Source of the DNA: Bdellovibrio sp. CG22_combo_CG10-13_8_21_14_all_39_27
GTDB lineage: Bacteria > Bdellovibrionota > Bacteriovoracia > Bacteriovoracales > Bacteriovoracaceae
Reading direction: 5' to 3'
DNA length: 64,000 bases
NCBI GenBank assembly: GCA_002786715.1
Contig: PCTW01000039.1
Span: forward strand, 113,092-177,091
Part shown: positions 26,677 to 35,636 of the stretch, piece by piece
How positions within the stretch are numbered: the first letter of the stretch is position 1
How the letters are laid out: each line of letters opens with the position of its first letter
Translations under genes and position numbers: made by a program
Notes under the pieces: generated by a model
The model's database searches: none
The model's input: the letters and a program-made list of their open reading frames with translations, nothing else
Told to the model about the DNA's origin: nothing

Positions 26677-28386
26677 ATGTCCCATCTTCCTCAACTTATT
26701 ATAGATTTAAGCTATATTCTCGCCACGGCTGCGATCGTTGCAGTGTTTTTTAGAATCATAAAGCAACCTATAATTCTCGGATATTTATTAGCGGGTCTCT
26801 TGCTCGGACCTCATGTTGGCATAATGCCTACCGTTCGTGATGTCACAAGTATCAGCATATGGGCAGAAATCGGAGTGATCTTCGTTTTATTTAGTATCGG
26901 ATTAGAATTCTCTTTTAAAAAATTAGCAAATATTGGCAGTAAAGCTCTGACGACAGGATTAATGGAAGTTCATCTAATGCTGGGCCTAGGATTTATATTA
27001 GGAAAGATTTTTGGCTGGAGTACCGTCAATGCGATATTTCTCGGTGGTATCTTATCAATCTCATCGACGGCCGTAGTGATTAAGAGTTTTGAGGAACTCA
27101 ATATTAAAGGCAAAGACTTTGCCCCCCTAGTTGTTGGAGTTCTCATCGTTGAAGATGTGTTTGCTGTCCTTCTGATGGTTGTTCTCCCCACCATTTCTAT
27201 CACCAAAAGCTTATCAGGTCTCGATCTGATTATGTCGATCTCCAAACTGATCTTTTTTATCACTCTCTGCTTTATTATAGGTCTCCTTATCGTTCCCTGG
27301 TTTCTCAAAAAAGTTCGAAATAGTCTGTCTGATGAATTGACTTTAATTCTCTGTTTAGGACTTTGCTTTGTCATGGTTTTGATAGCCGCCGAGACGGGCT
27401 TTTCTCCCGCACTTGGAGCCTTCGTCATGGGTTCGATTTTAGCAGATACAAAAGAAGGGCGAAAAGTTGAACATAGAGTAAAACCTATTAAAGAATTGTT
27501 TTCTGCTATTTTTTTCGTTTCAGTAGGAATGCTCATAGACCCTATGTTCATGTTAAATAATTGGAGCATCATTGCAATAGTTTGTATCGTCACAATATTA
27601 GGAAAAATCACTGGAAATATTCTTGGTTCTCTTCTTGCCGGAACTCGTTTGGAAACGGCCATTGGAACTGGATTTAGCCTTGCTCAAATCGGCGAATTTT
27701 CTTTTATCATTGCAACACTTGGTATTAGCTTAGGAATTATTGATAAAGGACTTTATTCTATTGCGGTGGCAGTTTCCGTAGTCACTACTTTTATAACTCC
27801 AATTTTAATTAAAAACATTGAACCCTTTTATTCCTTTCTTTTAGGTCGCTTACCAGAGCAGACACGTGAACTCATGAAGGATTATCGATTTGCGATGAAG
27901 TGGCAAAATGGTGAATCAACTTTTGGGTTACTGTTTTCTGCCTATGCTGGAAAAATTTTTTTTAACTCCGTCGTAATTGTTGCTCTTAACCTCACGCTTC
28001 GAAAAACAGCTTTAATCTACTTGAGAAATGAGTTTGGCTATCAAGTTTGGATTACTGTTTTAGTTGCAGCAGCCTTTCTCATTTTATCTTCACCCTTTTT
28101 ATGGGCAATTACTCATTCCCTTCCTTCACAGGAAAAACAACAAGATCAAGTTTTGATGGATAAACTCGAGCAACTTAAATTTGGCTCAAAAACCATTCGC
28201 TTTCTTTTTGGACTAACTCTTGTCATGGTTTTATCCGGACAATTTTCTTCACTTTCAAACACCGACGGCTTTATTGTCGCTTTACTAACTATTTTAATAA
28301 CCTTTCTTTGTCATTTCTCTGCACCTCTCTATAACAAATTTGAACAGCATTTCTTTTCTCAACTGGACGAAAACGAAGAAATATAG
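26677..28386 (+). CDS. CPA2-family monovalent cation/proton antiporter
   Basis: The first 390 residues match the Na+/H+ exchanger fold of KefB/KefC: GYLLAGLLLGPHVG, LFSIGLEFSFKKL, SSTAVVIKSF, ALGAFVMGSILADT and FFVSVGMLIDP. At 569 aa it is long enough for a regulatory part, but no TrkA-N Rossmann domain is visible. The C-terminal 150 residues instead contain more hydrophobic helices. It likely exchanges K+ or Na+ for protons in the inner membrane. Confidence 0.88.
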   Translation: MSHLPQLIIDLSYILATAAIVAVFFRIIKQPIILGYLLAGLLLGPHVGIMPTVRDVTSISIWAEIGVIFVLFSIGLEFSFKKLANIGSKALTTGLMEVHLMLGLGFILGKIFGWSTVNAIFLGGILSISSTAVVIKSFEELNIKGKDFAPLVVGVLIVEDVFAVLLMVVLPTISITKSLSGLDLIMSISKLIFFITLCFIIGLLIVPWFLKKVRNSLSDELTLILCLGLCFVMVLIAAETGFSPALGAFVMGSILADTKEGRKVEHRVKPIKELFSAIFFVSVGMLIDPMFMLNNWSIIAIVCIVTILGKITGNILGSLLAGTRLETAIGTGFSLAQIGEFSFIIATLGISLGIIDKGLYSIAVAVSVVTTFITPILIKNIEPFYSFLLGRLPEQTRELMKDYRFAMKWQNGESTFGLLFSAYAGKIFFNSVVIVALNLTLRKTALIYLRNEFGYQVWITVLVAAAFLILSSPFLWAITHSLPSQEKQQDQVLMDKLEQLKFGSKTIRFLFGLTLVMVLSGQFSSLSNTDGFIVALLTILITFLCHFSAPLYNKFEQHFFSQLDENEEI

Positions 28387-28433
28387 CTTTTTCGATCTAT
28401 CTTTTTGCTTCAGCATTGCTTATAAATACTTTC

Positions 28434-29174
28434 ATGAAAAACCTATTTGATCAGCACAATGCCTTGGTTCAACACCCTTGCTATGGCCAACTAACTGAGC
28501 TTGAAAATCTCAAGTTGTTTATGCAAACACATGTCTTTGCCGTTTGGGATTTTATGAGTTTACTCAAATCTCTTCAACGAAAGCTCACTTGCATTGATCT
28601 GCCCTGGCGACCTACTCCTTACCCCGAAAAAATCGCACGTTTAATTAATGAGATTGTTTTGGGCGAGGAATCTGACCTCGATTGGAATGGAGAAGCGAAA
28701 AGTCATTTTAATATGTATCTCGACGCAATGAAAGAAGTTGGGGCTGATGATTCTCTTTTACAAAACTGGCTTTCAAATAACGATGCTTCACAGCTCCCAC
28801 CAGAGGTTTGGAATTTTGTTTCTTATCATCTCGACTTGGCCCAAAACGGCAAAGTCGAAGAAGTTGCAGGAGCCTTTTTTTGGGGAAGGGAAAAATTATT
28901 ACCAGATGTTTTTACATCAATAGTTAATGTCATCGAAAATTCATCATTAAATTGCCCTGCACTCGTTTATTATTTTCAACGACATATAGAGTTGGATGGT
29001 GACCACCACGGACCTATGTCTCTCGAATGCCTTGAAATTCTTTGCGGCAACAACATTGAGATGAGAGAGAGGGCCATGGCTGCGGCAAGCAAGTCCCTTC
29101 GACTTCGCTACCTACTTTGGGACGGACTGCTAGCGCGGATGTCCAAAGATTCCCTATTGGCACTTAACCCCTAG
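28434..29174 (+). CDS. DUF3050 (haem oxygenase-like fold) protein
   Basis: This 246-residue soluble helical protein matches DUF3050. It contains HPCYGQL, the His-containing FMQTHVFAVWDFMSLLKSLQ, EIVLGEESD, GAFFWGREKLLPDVF and Y-Y-x-x-R-H-I-x-x-D-G-D-H-H-G-P-M. The His and acidic residues fit a metal or cofactor site of the haem oxygenase-like superfamily, with activity unknown. I prefer the ATG at 28434 to the TTG at 28416. Confidence 0.85.
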   Translation: MKNLFDQHNALVQHPCYGQLTELENLKLFMQTHVFAVWDFMSLLKSLQRKLTCIDLPWRPTPYPEKIARLINEIVLGEESDLDWNGEAKSHFNMYLDAMKEVGADDSLLQNWLSNNDASQLPPEVWNFVSYHLDLAQNGKVEEVAGAFFWGREKLLPDVFTSIVNVIENSSLNCPALVYYFQRHIELDGDHHGPMSLECLEILCGNNIEMRERAMAAASKSLRLRYLLWDGLLARMSKDSLLALNP

Positions 29175-29232
29175 CGAGCTAAACTTTGACAACTTTTTAC
29201 AACGCACGCATCGTGTCATACAAGGAGCTTTC

Positions 29233-30819
29233 ATGGATCGCGCCTACTACGAAAAATTAGGAATTAAACTCAATCGTGAACCTCATCGTGTTTATGTTGA
29301 TTCTCCTCTAAACCTTTTAGTTGAGCGTGCTCTCCTTATGGGCCAAGGAAAATTATCAAAGCATGGAGCTTTGGTTGTTGAAACTGGTAAGCATACCGGT
29401 CGCGCTGCCAACGATAAATATATTGTGAAGTCACCAAAGACTGAAAAGACTATTTGGTGGGAAAACAATATCAATGCCATGACTCCAGAAACTTTCGAGG
29501 CCCTTAAGAAGAAAACTCTGGACCATCTCAATAGTCATGGTGACGTCTTTATCACAGAAAGAAGCGTTGGAGCCCACAAGACTAATAATGTTGGCGTTCG
29601 TTTGGTGACAACTCACCCGCAACACGCCCTTTTTTCAAAATATTTATTCCGTCATCGTATTCGTGAATTTAATGATTCTGATTTTACGATTCTGCATGCT
29701 CCCACTTTAGAGGTTGATCCAAATGAATTTGGAACAAAGTCGGGCACCATCATTACAACTTGTTTTGATACTAATACAACAATCATCATCGGCACGTCCT
29801 ATGCTGGTGAAATCAAAAAAAGTATGTTCTCTATCTTAAACTATATCCTCCCCGAAAAAGGAATTCTTCCCATGCACGCAGGTGCCTCTCGTTTAGAGAA
29901 TGGTGAAGTTTCTGTCTTCTTTGGTCTATCAGGAACGGGAAAGACCACGTTATCAACAGATGAAGGAACTTACCTCATCGGCGACGATGAGCATGGACTT
30001 TCTGATGAAGGCGTTTTCAATTTTGAAGGTGGCTGCTACGCTAAAACCCATAAGCTTTCTCCTACAGGAGAGCCCGCTATAACCAAAGCTCTCTCACGCT
30101 TTGGCGCCATTCTTGAAAACGTTATCCTAACTGAAAAGACAGGTGAACCCGATTTCTTCGATGATTCTTTAACAGAAAACGGTCGTGGTTCATATCCACT
30201 CGATTTTATCGATGATCTCGAACCATCAAGCCAAGGAAAAATTCCAGCTCATATGTTCTTCTTAAGTGCAGATGCTTTCGGTGTCTTGCCTCCAGTTTCT
30301 AATCTCACAAAAGAACAAGCAATGTTCTATTTCGTTTTAGGGTACACAGCAAAACTTGCTGGAACTGAAATCGGAGTCAAGGAACCTTCAGCTGCTTTCT
30401 CTCCATGTTTTGGTGCTCCTTTCATGATTCGTCATCCATCTGTTTATGCTGAACTTCTCGGGAAATATCTCGACAAGTACGACATCAAAGTATGGCTAAT
30501 CAATACTGGCTGGACTGAAGGTCCTTACGGAATCGGTCATCGTTTCCCACTTTCGATCACCAGAGAAATTATTAGAACGATTCAGAAAAATACTCTCAAT
30601 ATCGTATCGAGCGAAGCTGATCCTGTTTTTGGTTTAAATATTCCCTCAGCAATTCGCAATGTTCCTACTTCAGTATTGATGCCAAGAGATAACTGGCCAG
30701 ATCCTGCGAAATACGACGCTAAAGCGAATGAGCTAGCTGCTTCATTCCATAAGCAAATGAGAAAATTTGGAAGTTTCTACGAAATAAATATGAAAGGCGC
30801 TCCGACTAAGGGAGCTTAA
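29233..30819 (+). CDS. pckA: Phosphoenolpyruvate carboxykinase (ATP)
   Basis: Length (528 aa) and motifs match ATP-dependent PckA. It has the kinase-1 P-loop GLSGTGKTTLS, the kinase-2 segment GDDEHGLS, FEGGCYAKTHKLS, and NTGWTEGPYGIG. It converts oxaloacetate and ATP to phosphoenolpyruvate, the entry to gluconeogenesis. A ribosome site (AAGGAG) precedes the ATG and a strong terminator follows, so it is monocistronic. Confidence 0.97.
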   Translation: MDRAYYEKLGIKLNREPHRVYVDSPLNLLVERALLMGQGKLSKHGALVVETGKHTGRAANDKYIVKSPKTEKTIWWENNINAMTPETFEALKKKTLDHLNSHGDVFITERSVGAHKTNNVGVRLVTTHPQHALFSKYLFRHRIREFNDSDFTILHAPTLEVDPNEFGTKSGTIITTCFDTNTTIIIGTSYAGEIKKSMFSILNYILPEKGILPMHAGASRLENGEVSVFFGLSGTGKTTLSTDEGTYLIGDDEHGLSDEGVFNFEGGCYAKTHKLSPTGEPAITKALSRFGAILENVILTEKTGEPDFFDDSLTENGRGSYPLDFIDDLEPSSQGKIPAHMFFLSADAFGVLPPVSNLTKEQAMFYFVLGYTAKLAGTEIGVKEPSAAFSPCFGAPFMIRHPSVYAELLGKYLDKYDIKVWLINTGWTEGPYGIGHRFPLSITREIIRTIQKNTLNIVSSEADPVFGLNIPSAIRNVPTSVLMPRDNWPDPAKYDAKANELAASFHKQMRKFGSFYEINMKGAPTKGA

Positions 30820-30826
30820 CTTGAGG

Positions 30827-30854
30827 AAGCCCGCTTTTAAGCGGGCTTTTTTTT
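30827..30854 (+). terminator. Intrinsic terminator of pckA
   Basis: AAGCCCGC-TTTTAA-GCGGGCTT hairpin with a following run of T, 7 bp after the pckA stop. It abuts the ATG of the next gene (30855). Confidence 0.93.
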
Positions 30855-31202
30855 ATGATCACAACAATCTTTGCTATAATTTCTGCTCTTATCCACATAC
30901 TCTTCTTCACTCTAGAAAGTGTCGTCTTTACTAAAAAACTGGGCCGTACCATTTTTAGAATGACAGAAGAGCAAGCACAGGCCAATCGGCTCTTTGCTTT
31001 TAATCAGGGTTTTTACAATCTCTTTTTAGCATTGGGAATTTTTGCGAGTATCTCTCTTGAAAAAGAAGCTCTTCTTATTTTTTGCTTAAGTTCAATGTTC
31101 TTAGCGGGGATCGTTTTGGTATTTTCATCTAAGGAACTGTGGAGGGGCACTGTCATTCAAAGCATTCCTCCATTGATAGCCTTACTTACTCTGATTTTTT
31201 AA
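30855..31202 (+). CDS. DUF1304 family small membrane protein
   Basis: The 115-residue product has four hydrophobic helices and family features: HILFFTLESVVF, RLFAFNQGFYNLFLALG and a C-terminal Q-x-x-P-P helix. DUF1304 proteins are inner-membrane proteins of unknown function. Its start codon follows the T tract of the pckA terminator, and no good ribosome site is visible, so expression may depend on leaky termination. It shares a TTAA stop overlap with the convergent gene. Confidence 0.8.
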   Translation: MITTIFAIISALIHILFFTLESVVFTKKLGRTIFRMTEEQAQANRLFAFNQGFYNLFLALGIFASISLEKEALLIFCLSSMFLAGIVLVFSSKELWRGTVIQSIPPLIALLTLIF

Positions 31203-31753
31203 ATTCTGGCCGCAAAGCCTAAAGTCGTTTGATACTCTTTTTTATTGCTGACTGGATAGTCCGACCAAATAATGGTGTAGTCTGCTGTTAATGAAAAATT
31301 TGTCATAAAATGAACTCTTAAGCCACCACCAGCGTAAGGGTCGGAATAAAATCCGGTTTTTCTTTTGGTGGATACACCTGCTTGAGTTCGCGTGATCTCA
31401 CTTTGCTTCAATTGCATCCCACTTCTTAAATACAAAGTAAGCAACGATGCCATTCTAAAATTAAATCTTAAACCTGCCTTGGCCTTATTTGTGGTATCTT
31501 CAATTTTTAAATCTTGATCCAAAAAACTTTCTGTATCTTTCGCCTGAGTGACTTCGGCTTCTCCTCGCAAAAATCCAGAACCTAATATTGCGCGAATTCC
31601 ATAAATCGCACGATTTTTCGTATGGGCCGTTGGCTCGAATTTTTGAACCGTTTCAAAACCATAGAGGGGTTCAATCGATATGGCGGGCTTACCGCCGGCT
31701 CCAAAAAGAGTGGATGAAAGAGATAAACAAAGAATAATTAATAAACTTTTCAT
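31199..31753 (-). CDS. Small outer-membrane beta-barrel protein
   Basis: A signal peptide (MKSLLIILCLSLSSTLFGA) is followed by about 165 residues of alternating amphipathic strands (GFLRGEAEVTQ, LRFNFRMASLLTLYLRSGMQLK, FSLTADYTIIWSDYPV). The pattern suggests an 8-stranded OmpW/OmpX-like porin-type barrel. It ends in hydrophobic Ile rather than the common Phe. Function unknown. Confidence 0.72.
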   Translation of the reverse strand: MKSLLIILCLSLSSTLFGAGGKPAISIEPLYGFETVQKFEPTAHTKNRAIYGIRAILGSGFLRGEAEVTQAKDTESFLDQDLKIEDTTNKAKAGLRFNFRMASLLTLYLRSGMQLKQSEITRTQAGVSTKRKTGFYSDPYAGGGLRVHFMTNFSLTADYTIIWSDYPVSNKKEYQTTLGFAARI

Positions 31754-31804
31754 TTAAAGATTATAGCTTATTTAAAAAGTGATTTTGAGGGTGGGCAAAA
31801 ACAA

Positions 31805-32425
31805 CTAAAAGTAGTCTTCTCCACTATTTAGCGGACCGATGACTCTCCATTCTTCGCTTTTTGAATCATATTGGAGGTGATAACAAACGCAATTATGAAT
31901 AGGCAAAGGCTCATGATCATCGGGTAAAAAACTATGAAGGAGATTGCGAACCACTCCCCCATGAGTTGATATGGCTATTTTCTTGTAAGTTGTAAAATTC
32001 ATAATTTCATCAATAACACTTCTCATGCGTTGAACTGAAGCTCCACGCGTCTCCCCTCCTGGAAAACCAATCCCATAAAAAGAGCGGTCAAGTTTTCTAA
32101 AATTATCCCAAAGTTCCTGACCCCACTTGGCAATAATTTCTTCAAGCAATAAACCTTCGGCTTCACCAAAGTGGGCCTCACGCAATTTTTCAGTAGTTTT
32201 AATTTCAAGATTGAGATTTCTATTTACGATTTTTGCCGTTTCTGTCGCTCGATCCAGATCAGAGCTGTAGATCACTTCAATCTGTTTATCTCTTAATATC
32301 GGAATCAGTGTTTCGGCTTGTTTCGAACCCACGTCATTTAAGCTGGTATTGGTATGTCCCTGAATACGACGTTGTTTATTCCAATCCGTTTCACCATGCC
32401 GAAAAATATAAAAATCCCAAGTCAT
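31805..32425 (-). CDS. Histidine phosphatase (phosphoglycerate mutase-like)
   Basis: The phosphatase core is clear: F-R-H-G-E-T-D-W-N near residue 7 with catalytic His, SSDLDRATETA, EAHFGEAEGL, and the second His in STHGGVVRNLL. Such enzymes are cofactor-independent in the GpmB/CobC sense and dephosphorylate small molecules. The substrate is not evident. It is last in a four-gene minus-strand operon with the YvlB-like gene 3 bp upstream. Confidence 0.87.
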   Translation of the reverse strand: MTWDFYIFRHGETDWNKQRRIQGHTNTSLNDVGSKQAETLIPILRDKQIEVIYSSDLDRATETAKIVNRNLNLEIKTTEKLREAHFGEAEGLLLEEIIAKWGQELWDNFRKLDRSFYGIGFPGGETRGASVQRMRSVIDEIMNFTTYKKIAISTHGGVVRNLLHSFLPDDHEPLPIHNCVCYHLQYDSKSEEWRVIGPLNSGEDYF

Positions 32426-32428
32426 TAT

Positions 32429-32830
32429 TTACTCACAATAAATTTTGACAGATTCATCTTCACCATCAACATCTACACTAAATTCGCTAAGAGTGTGGAG
32501 AAGTTCGTCCATATTTTCTTTGCTCATCTTTGATAGATCGATGTTAACTCCTTTTTCTTCAAGATGTCCTTGCACTTTATCTTGCACAGAACTTGGCATA
32601 AAGGCTGCGAGCTTCATTCCCGCTCTCAAAAGCTTGAAAGGAATCTTAACGCTGACACGATCACCTTTTTCTCCTTTGGGAGAAACTTTGACATACATAA
32701 ACTCGGGAACTTTTTTGACATTACCTTCGTTTGAGCTTTTCCCCCCAAGAGCGCCAATCAGTTTCTCAGCTTCCTCAACGGTAATTTTACCAGCACCCAA
32801 CATCTCTAAAATCTTTTTTTGATCATTCAT
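32429..32830 (-). CDS. YvlB/LiaX-like protein with SHOCT-like N-terminal motif
   Basis: The N-terminal 25 residues (ILEMLGAGKITVEEAEKLIGAL) form a SHOCT-like helical hairpin as found at the start of YvlB-type proteins. The rest is a small beta domain (YVKVSPKGEKGDRVSVKIPF) followed by helices and SVDVDGEDESVKIYCE. No signal peptide is present. Family members are linked to envelope-stress operons. The upstream DUF2089 regulator ends with a very similar short motif (ILEKIERGELKVAEALELL). Confidence 0.75.
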   Translation of the reverse strand: MNDQKKILEMLGAGKITVEEAEKLIGALGGKSSNEGNVKKVPEFMYVKVSPKGEKGDRVSVKIPFKLLRAGMKLAAFMPSSVQDKVQGHLEEKGVNIDLSKMSKENMDELLHTLSEFSVDVDGEDESVKIYCE

Positions 32831-32841
32831 TTTTAATCCCC

Positions 32842-33111
32842 TTAATCAATTTGTATAAATACTTTATATTTTCCATCGACTTCTATATGCGTGCCTTTAA
32901 GAGCACAAAAGATTCCAATCAAAGCACCCAGAATTTTCAACGTAACAGAGAAGCCTTTAAAAATGACAAAGAAGAATAGAACGATTGCTATGATAGGCAG
33001 CAAGACAATCATTAAGGCCAAAACCAATGGGAAGAGAATCCATAGAGGAAGCCAAAGCCTAAAAGGCTTCGAGCCTTGATCAACGACAATCTTTATATTC
33101 ATAGGAATCAT
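32842..33111 (-). CDS. Small membrane protein, operon partner of DUF2089/YvlB-like genes
   Basis: 89 residues with a central hydrophobic hairpin (WILFPLVLALMIVLLPIIAIVLFFFVIF), then a shorter hydrophobic stretch, and a beta-like tail (GTHIEVDGKYKVFIQID). No family is recognised with certainty. It overlaps the upstream DUF2089 gene by 4 bp, so it is translationally coupled, and likely serves as a membrane component of the same stress-response unit. Confidence 0.7.
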   Translation of the reverse strand: MIPMNIKIVVDQGSKPFRLWLPLWILFPLVLALMIVLLPIIAIVLFFFVIFKGFSVTLKILGALIGIFCALKGTHIEVDGKYKVFIQID

Positions 33112-33482
33112 TTTAATAACTCCAAGGCTTCTGCCACCTTCAACTCTCCTCTTTCAATTTTTTCTAAAATTTCATTTTTAGATGGTGCTTGCTCACGATC
33201 AGTATTTTCCACAATGGCCCCACCTAATTGAGAAGCAATACGATTAAGTCGCGATTTGACCGTGGGATAACTAATGCCAAAAAGCCTCTCCATTTCTTTA
33301 ATCGAACCATGGGTTTGAATGAAAGCGGCGACAAAAACTTGGTCATCACTATTCAGGCGAATCAAGGGTGGGAGTTCAAACTCACCTTCAATCGCAATTT
33401 TTGACTCAGAGAGTCTCACTCTTTCAACTAAAAATGGCTTCTGCCCAACCAGTTCAACTAAATTTTTCCAATCTTGAGGCAT
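33108..33482 (-). CDS. DUF2089 family HTH regulator
   Basis: A longer frame starts at 33533, but AAGGAA lies 4 nt before the ATG at 33482, giving 124 aa. The centre has FVAAFIQTHGSIKEMERLFGISYPTVKSRLNRI, a sigma-70 region 4-like HTH characteristic of DUF2089. The end is a SHOCT-like motif. It probably regulates this operon, whose other members are a membrane protein, a YvlB-like protein and a histidine phosphatase. Confidence 0.82.
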   Translation of the reverse strand: MPQDWKNLVELVGQKPFLVERVRLSESKIAIEGEFELPPLIRLNSDDQVFVAAFIQTHGSIKEMERLFGISYPTVKSRLNRIASQLGGAIVENTDREQAPSKNEILEKIERGELKVAEALELLK

Positions 33483-33615
33483 AGTATTCCTTATGTTTTT
33501 TGCTAATTTAATTATTAAAATTAATATTTTCAAGAAAAATAATTAAAAAAGTTAATTTTTAATTTTCAAAAAGGACATTCCTATCCAACTCCCTGAAATT
33601 TGATTAGGATGGGCC

Positions 33616-34149
33616 ATGGGCTATTTCTATTTTAAAGCGATTCATATCATTTTCGTTGTAACTTGGTTCGCAGGCCTTTTTTATATTCCACGGCTATTCA
33701 TCTATCACACCGAAGCCCAGCAAAAGCCCGAGCTCGAGAAAAAGATTCTCAGTGAGCAGTTTCTCATTATGGAACGAAGGCTTTGGTACGGAATCACCTG
33801 GCCATCAGCAATACTGACTGGGATCTTTGGACTTTCCATGATCCATAGTTTTTTCCCTCTTGCCGATCACCCATGGCTGATCGTCAAACTTGCCCTTGTC
33901 GTCCTGCTTTATGTTTATCACTGGTATTGTGGAAAACTTTTAAATCAAATCAAAGTTGGCCATTTTCGTTGGAGTAGTCATCAACTTCGAATATGGAATG
34001 AGGTCTCAACCTTATTCTTGATCGGAATTGTCTTTCTTGTCGTGCTCAAGAACGTTCTGGATATGACCTACGGATTAATCGGGTTGATCTTAATCAGTGG
34101 ACTGCTCATGCTTGGGATTAAAACTTACCGAAAACTCAGGGAAGTCTGA
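33616..34149 (+). CDS. hemJ: Protoporphyrinogen oxidase HemJ
   Basis: The 177-residue protein matches HemJ (UPF0093): four to five transmembrane helices, KAIHIIFVVTWFAGLFYIPRLFIYH with the conserved His, then WP-x-x-I-L-T and K-L-A-L-V-x-L-L-Y-x-Y-H. HemJ oxidises protoporphyrinogen IX to protoporphyrin IX in the inner membrane during haem synthesis. It is the only haem gene in the window. Confidence 0.9.
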   Translation: MGYFYFKAIHIIFVVTWFAGLFYIPRLFIYHTEAQQKPELEKKILSEQFLIMERRLWYGITWPSAILTGIFGLSMIHSFFPLADHPWLIVKLALVVLLYVYHWYCGKLLNQIKVGHFRWSSHQLRIWNEVSTLFLIGIVFLVVLKNVLDMTYGLIGLILISGLLMLGIKTYRKLREV

Positions 34150-34264
34150 TCAAATAGCTCGGTCGCGATAACAAATACTCTCACTATGCTCTCCCTCATT
34201 TTCAGCTCGTCTCTCCCTTCTTAGAATAGTCTATTCTTAAAAACTCGCTCAAAAGGATTTGACG

Positions 34265-35551
34265 ATGAAAAAAATGATTCTGACCGGTCTCGCTCTTTTT
34301 TCCCTTGCAAGTTACGCCCAGTCACCAGAACGTTTAGTTGTAAAATTAAAGTCAGGAATGGAACTTCCGAAGCTTTCTTCAATTATTCGTGCTCAACACT
34401 TTTTTGGTTCAACTTATGTGCTCTATACACAAAACGCTGAAGCTCTAAAGCAACAATTCCAAGATATGAGCAACACTGTTTATATTGAAGATGAAGTTCA
34501 CGCTGGAAAAAGAAAACTTCCAGAAGTTGAGAAACTTGAAACTCCAGATTTCGAAAAAGGCAATGCATCTCCATTTAATGATCCAAAAGTTTCAAAAATT
34601 TGGTCATTCGATGATCGTTCAGATAACGGAATCAGTATTAATAAAACATACGCTGAAAACGCGACTGCTCCAGTCGAGCAAATCATTGTGGCCGTTGTGG
34701 ACACTGGCGTCGACTACAATCACGAGGATTTAAAAGATGTTATGTGGACTAACCCAGGCGAAATCGCTGGCAACGGGATTGATGACGATAATAACGGGTA
34801 TATCGATGACGTTCACGGTATCAATACACTTAAGAGAGACTCTCAAGGTAATGCAACCGCAGACATGATGGATACTCACTCTCACGGAACTCACGTTTCA
34901 GGAACAATTGGTGCCAAACAAAACAACGGCATCGGCATCGCAGGTATCGCTTCAAATGTTCGGATTATGGGAATTAGAACTGTACCAAACAACGGTGATG
35001 AAACAGATATCGATGTTGCTGAATCATTCCTTTATGCCGCTAAAATGGGTGCCAAGATTATTAATTGTTCTTTTGGTAAGTCAAAAAACGAAGGTGGCAA
35101 CCTCGTAAAAGATACTATCGATCATATCGGTCAACAGTATGGTGTACTCGTGATCGCTGCTGCTGGAAATGACTCAACTGATATCGATCGTCGTCAAACT
35201 TGGCCAGCTTCTTACGAAAGTGACAACTTAATGGTTGTTGCTTCAACTTCAAGCTCTGGCGGATTGTCAGGATTTTCAAACTACGGATCAAAGTCTGTAG
35301 ATATTGCGGCTCCTGGTTCAAGCATTTATTCATCAACTCCAGGTAACAGATATGGAAGTATGTCAGGAACATCTATGGCATGCCCAACAACTGTTGGTGT
35401 TGCCGCTGAAGTTCTTGCAAATAATCCCGCTTTAACTCCAGTAGAATTAAAGAAGCTTCTTATGGATACCGTAACTCCAATTGGTCGCTTCTCTGGAAGA
35501 TTGGCCAGTGCTGGAAGAGTGGATCTTCTAAGAGCATTAACAGGCAAATAA
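34265..35551 (+). CDS. Secreted subtilisin-like serine protease (S8)
   Basis: The start is set at ATG 34265, after AAAAGGA, giving a signal peptide (MKKMILTGLALFSLASYA). A propeptide of about 100 residues follows. The peptidase has Asp in VVDTGVDYNHEDL, His in HSHGTHVSGTIG and Ser in GTSMACPTTVG, with oxyanion Asn in AAAGNDS. N-G-I-D-D-D-N-N-G-Y-I-D-D suggests calcium binding. Such proteases are typical for predatory or proteolytic bacteria. A terminator follows, so it is monocistronic. Confidence 0.93.
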   Translation: MKKMILTGLALFSLASYAQSPERLVVKLKSGMELPKLSSIIRAQHFFGSTYVLYTQNAEALKQQFQDMSNTVYIEDEVHAGKRKLPEVEKLETPDFEKGNASPFNDPKVSKIWSFDDRSDNGISINKTYAENATAPVEQIIVAVVDTGVDYNHEDLKDVMWTNPGEIAGNGIDDDNNGYIDDVHGINTLKRDSQGNATADMMDTHSHGTHVSGTIGAKQNNGIGIAGIASNVRIMGIRTVPNNGDETDIDVAESFLYAAKMGAKIINCSFGKSKNEGGNLVKDTIDHIGQQYGVLVIAAAGNDSTDIDRRQTWPASYESDNLMVVASTSSSGGLSGFSNYGSKSVDIAAPGSSIYSSTPGNRYGSMSGTSMACPTTVGVAAEVLANNPALTPVELKKLLMDTVTPIGRFSGRLASAGRVDLLRALTGK

Positions 35552-35576
35552 GAGCTAACAGCTCAGTTTTAATGAG

Positions 35577-35600
35577 AAGGCCCCGCAAGGGGCCTTTTTT
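35577..35600 (+). terminator. Intrinsic terminator of subtilase gene
   Basis: AAGGCCCC-GCAA-GGGGCCTT with a GNRA loop and following T run, 25 bp after the stop codon. Confidence 0.93.
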
Positions 35601-35636
35601 ATTGTCACAAATGAAAGCTCCGCTACACTCATAGAT

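Noticed and set aside
26970..27662. 230-codon antisense frame inside the antiporter gene
   Set aside because: Sequence is the reverse of a membrane protein gene, rich in Ile/Thr/Arg without domain pattern. The plus-strand gene is certain.
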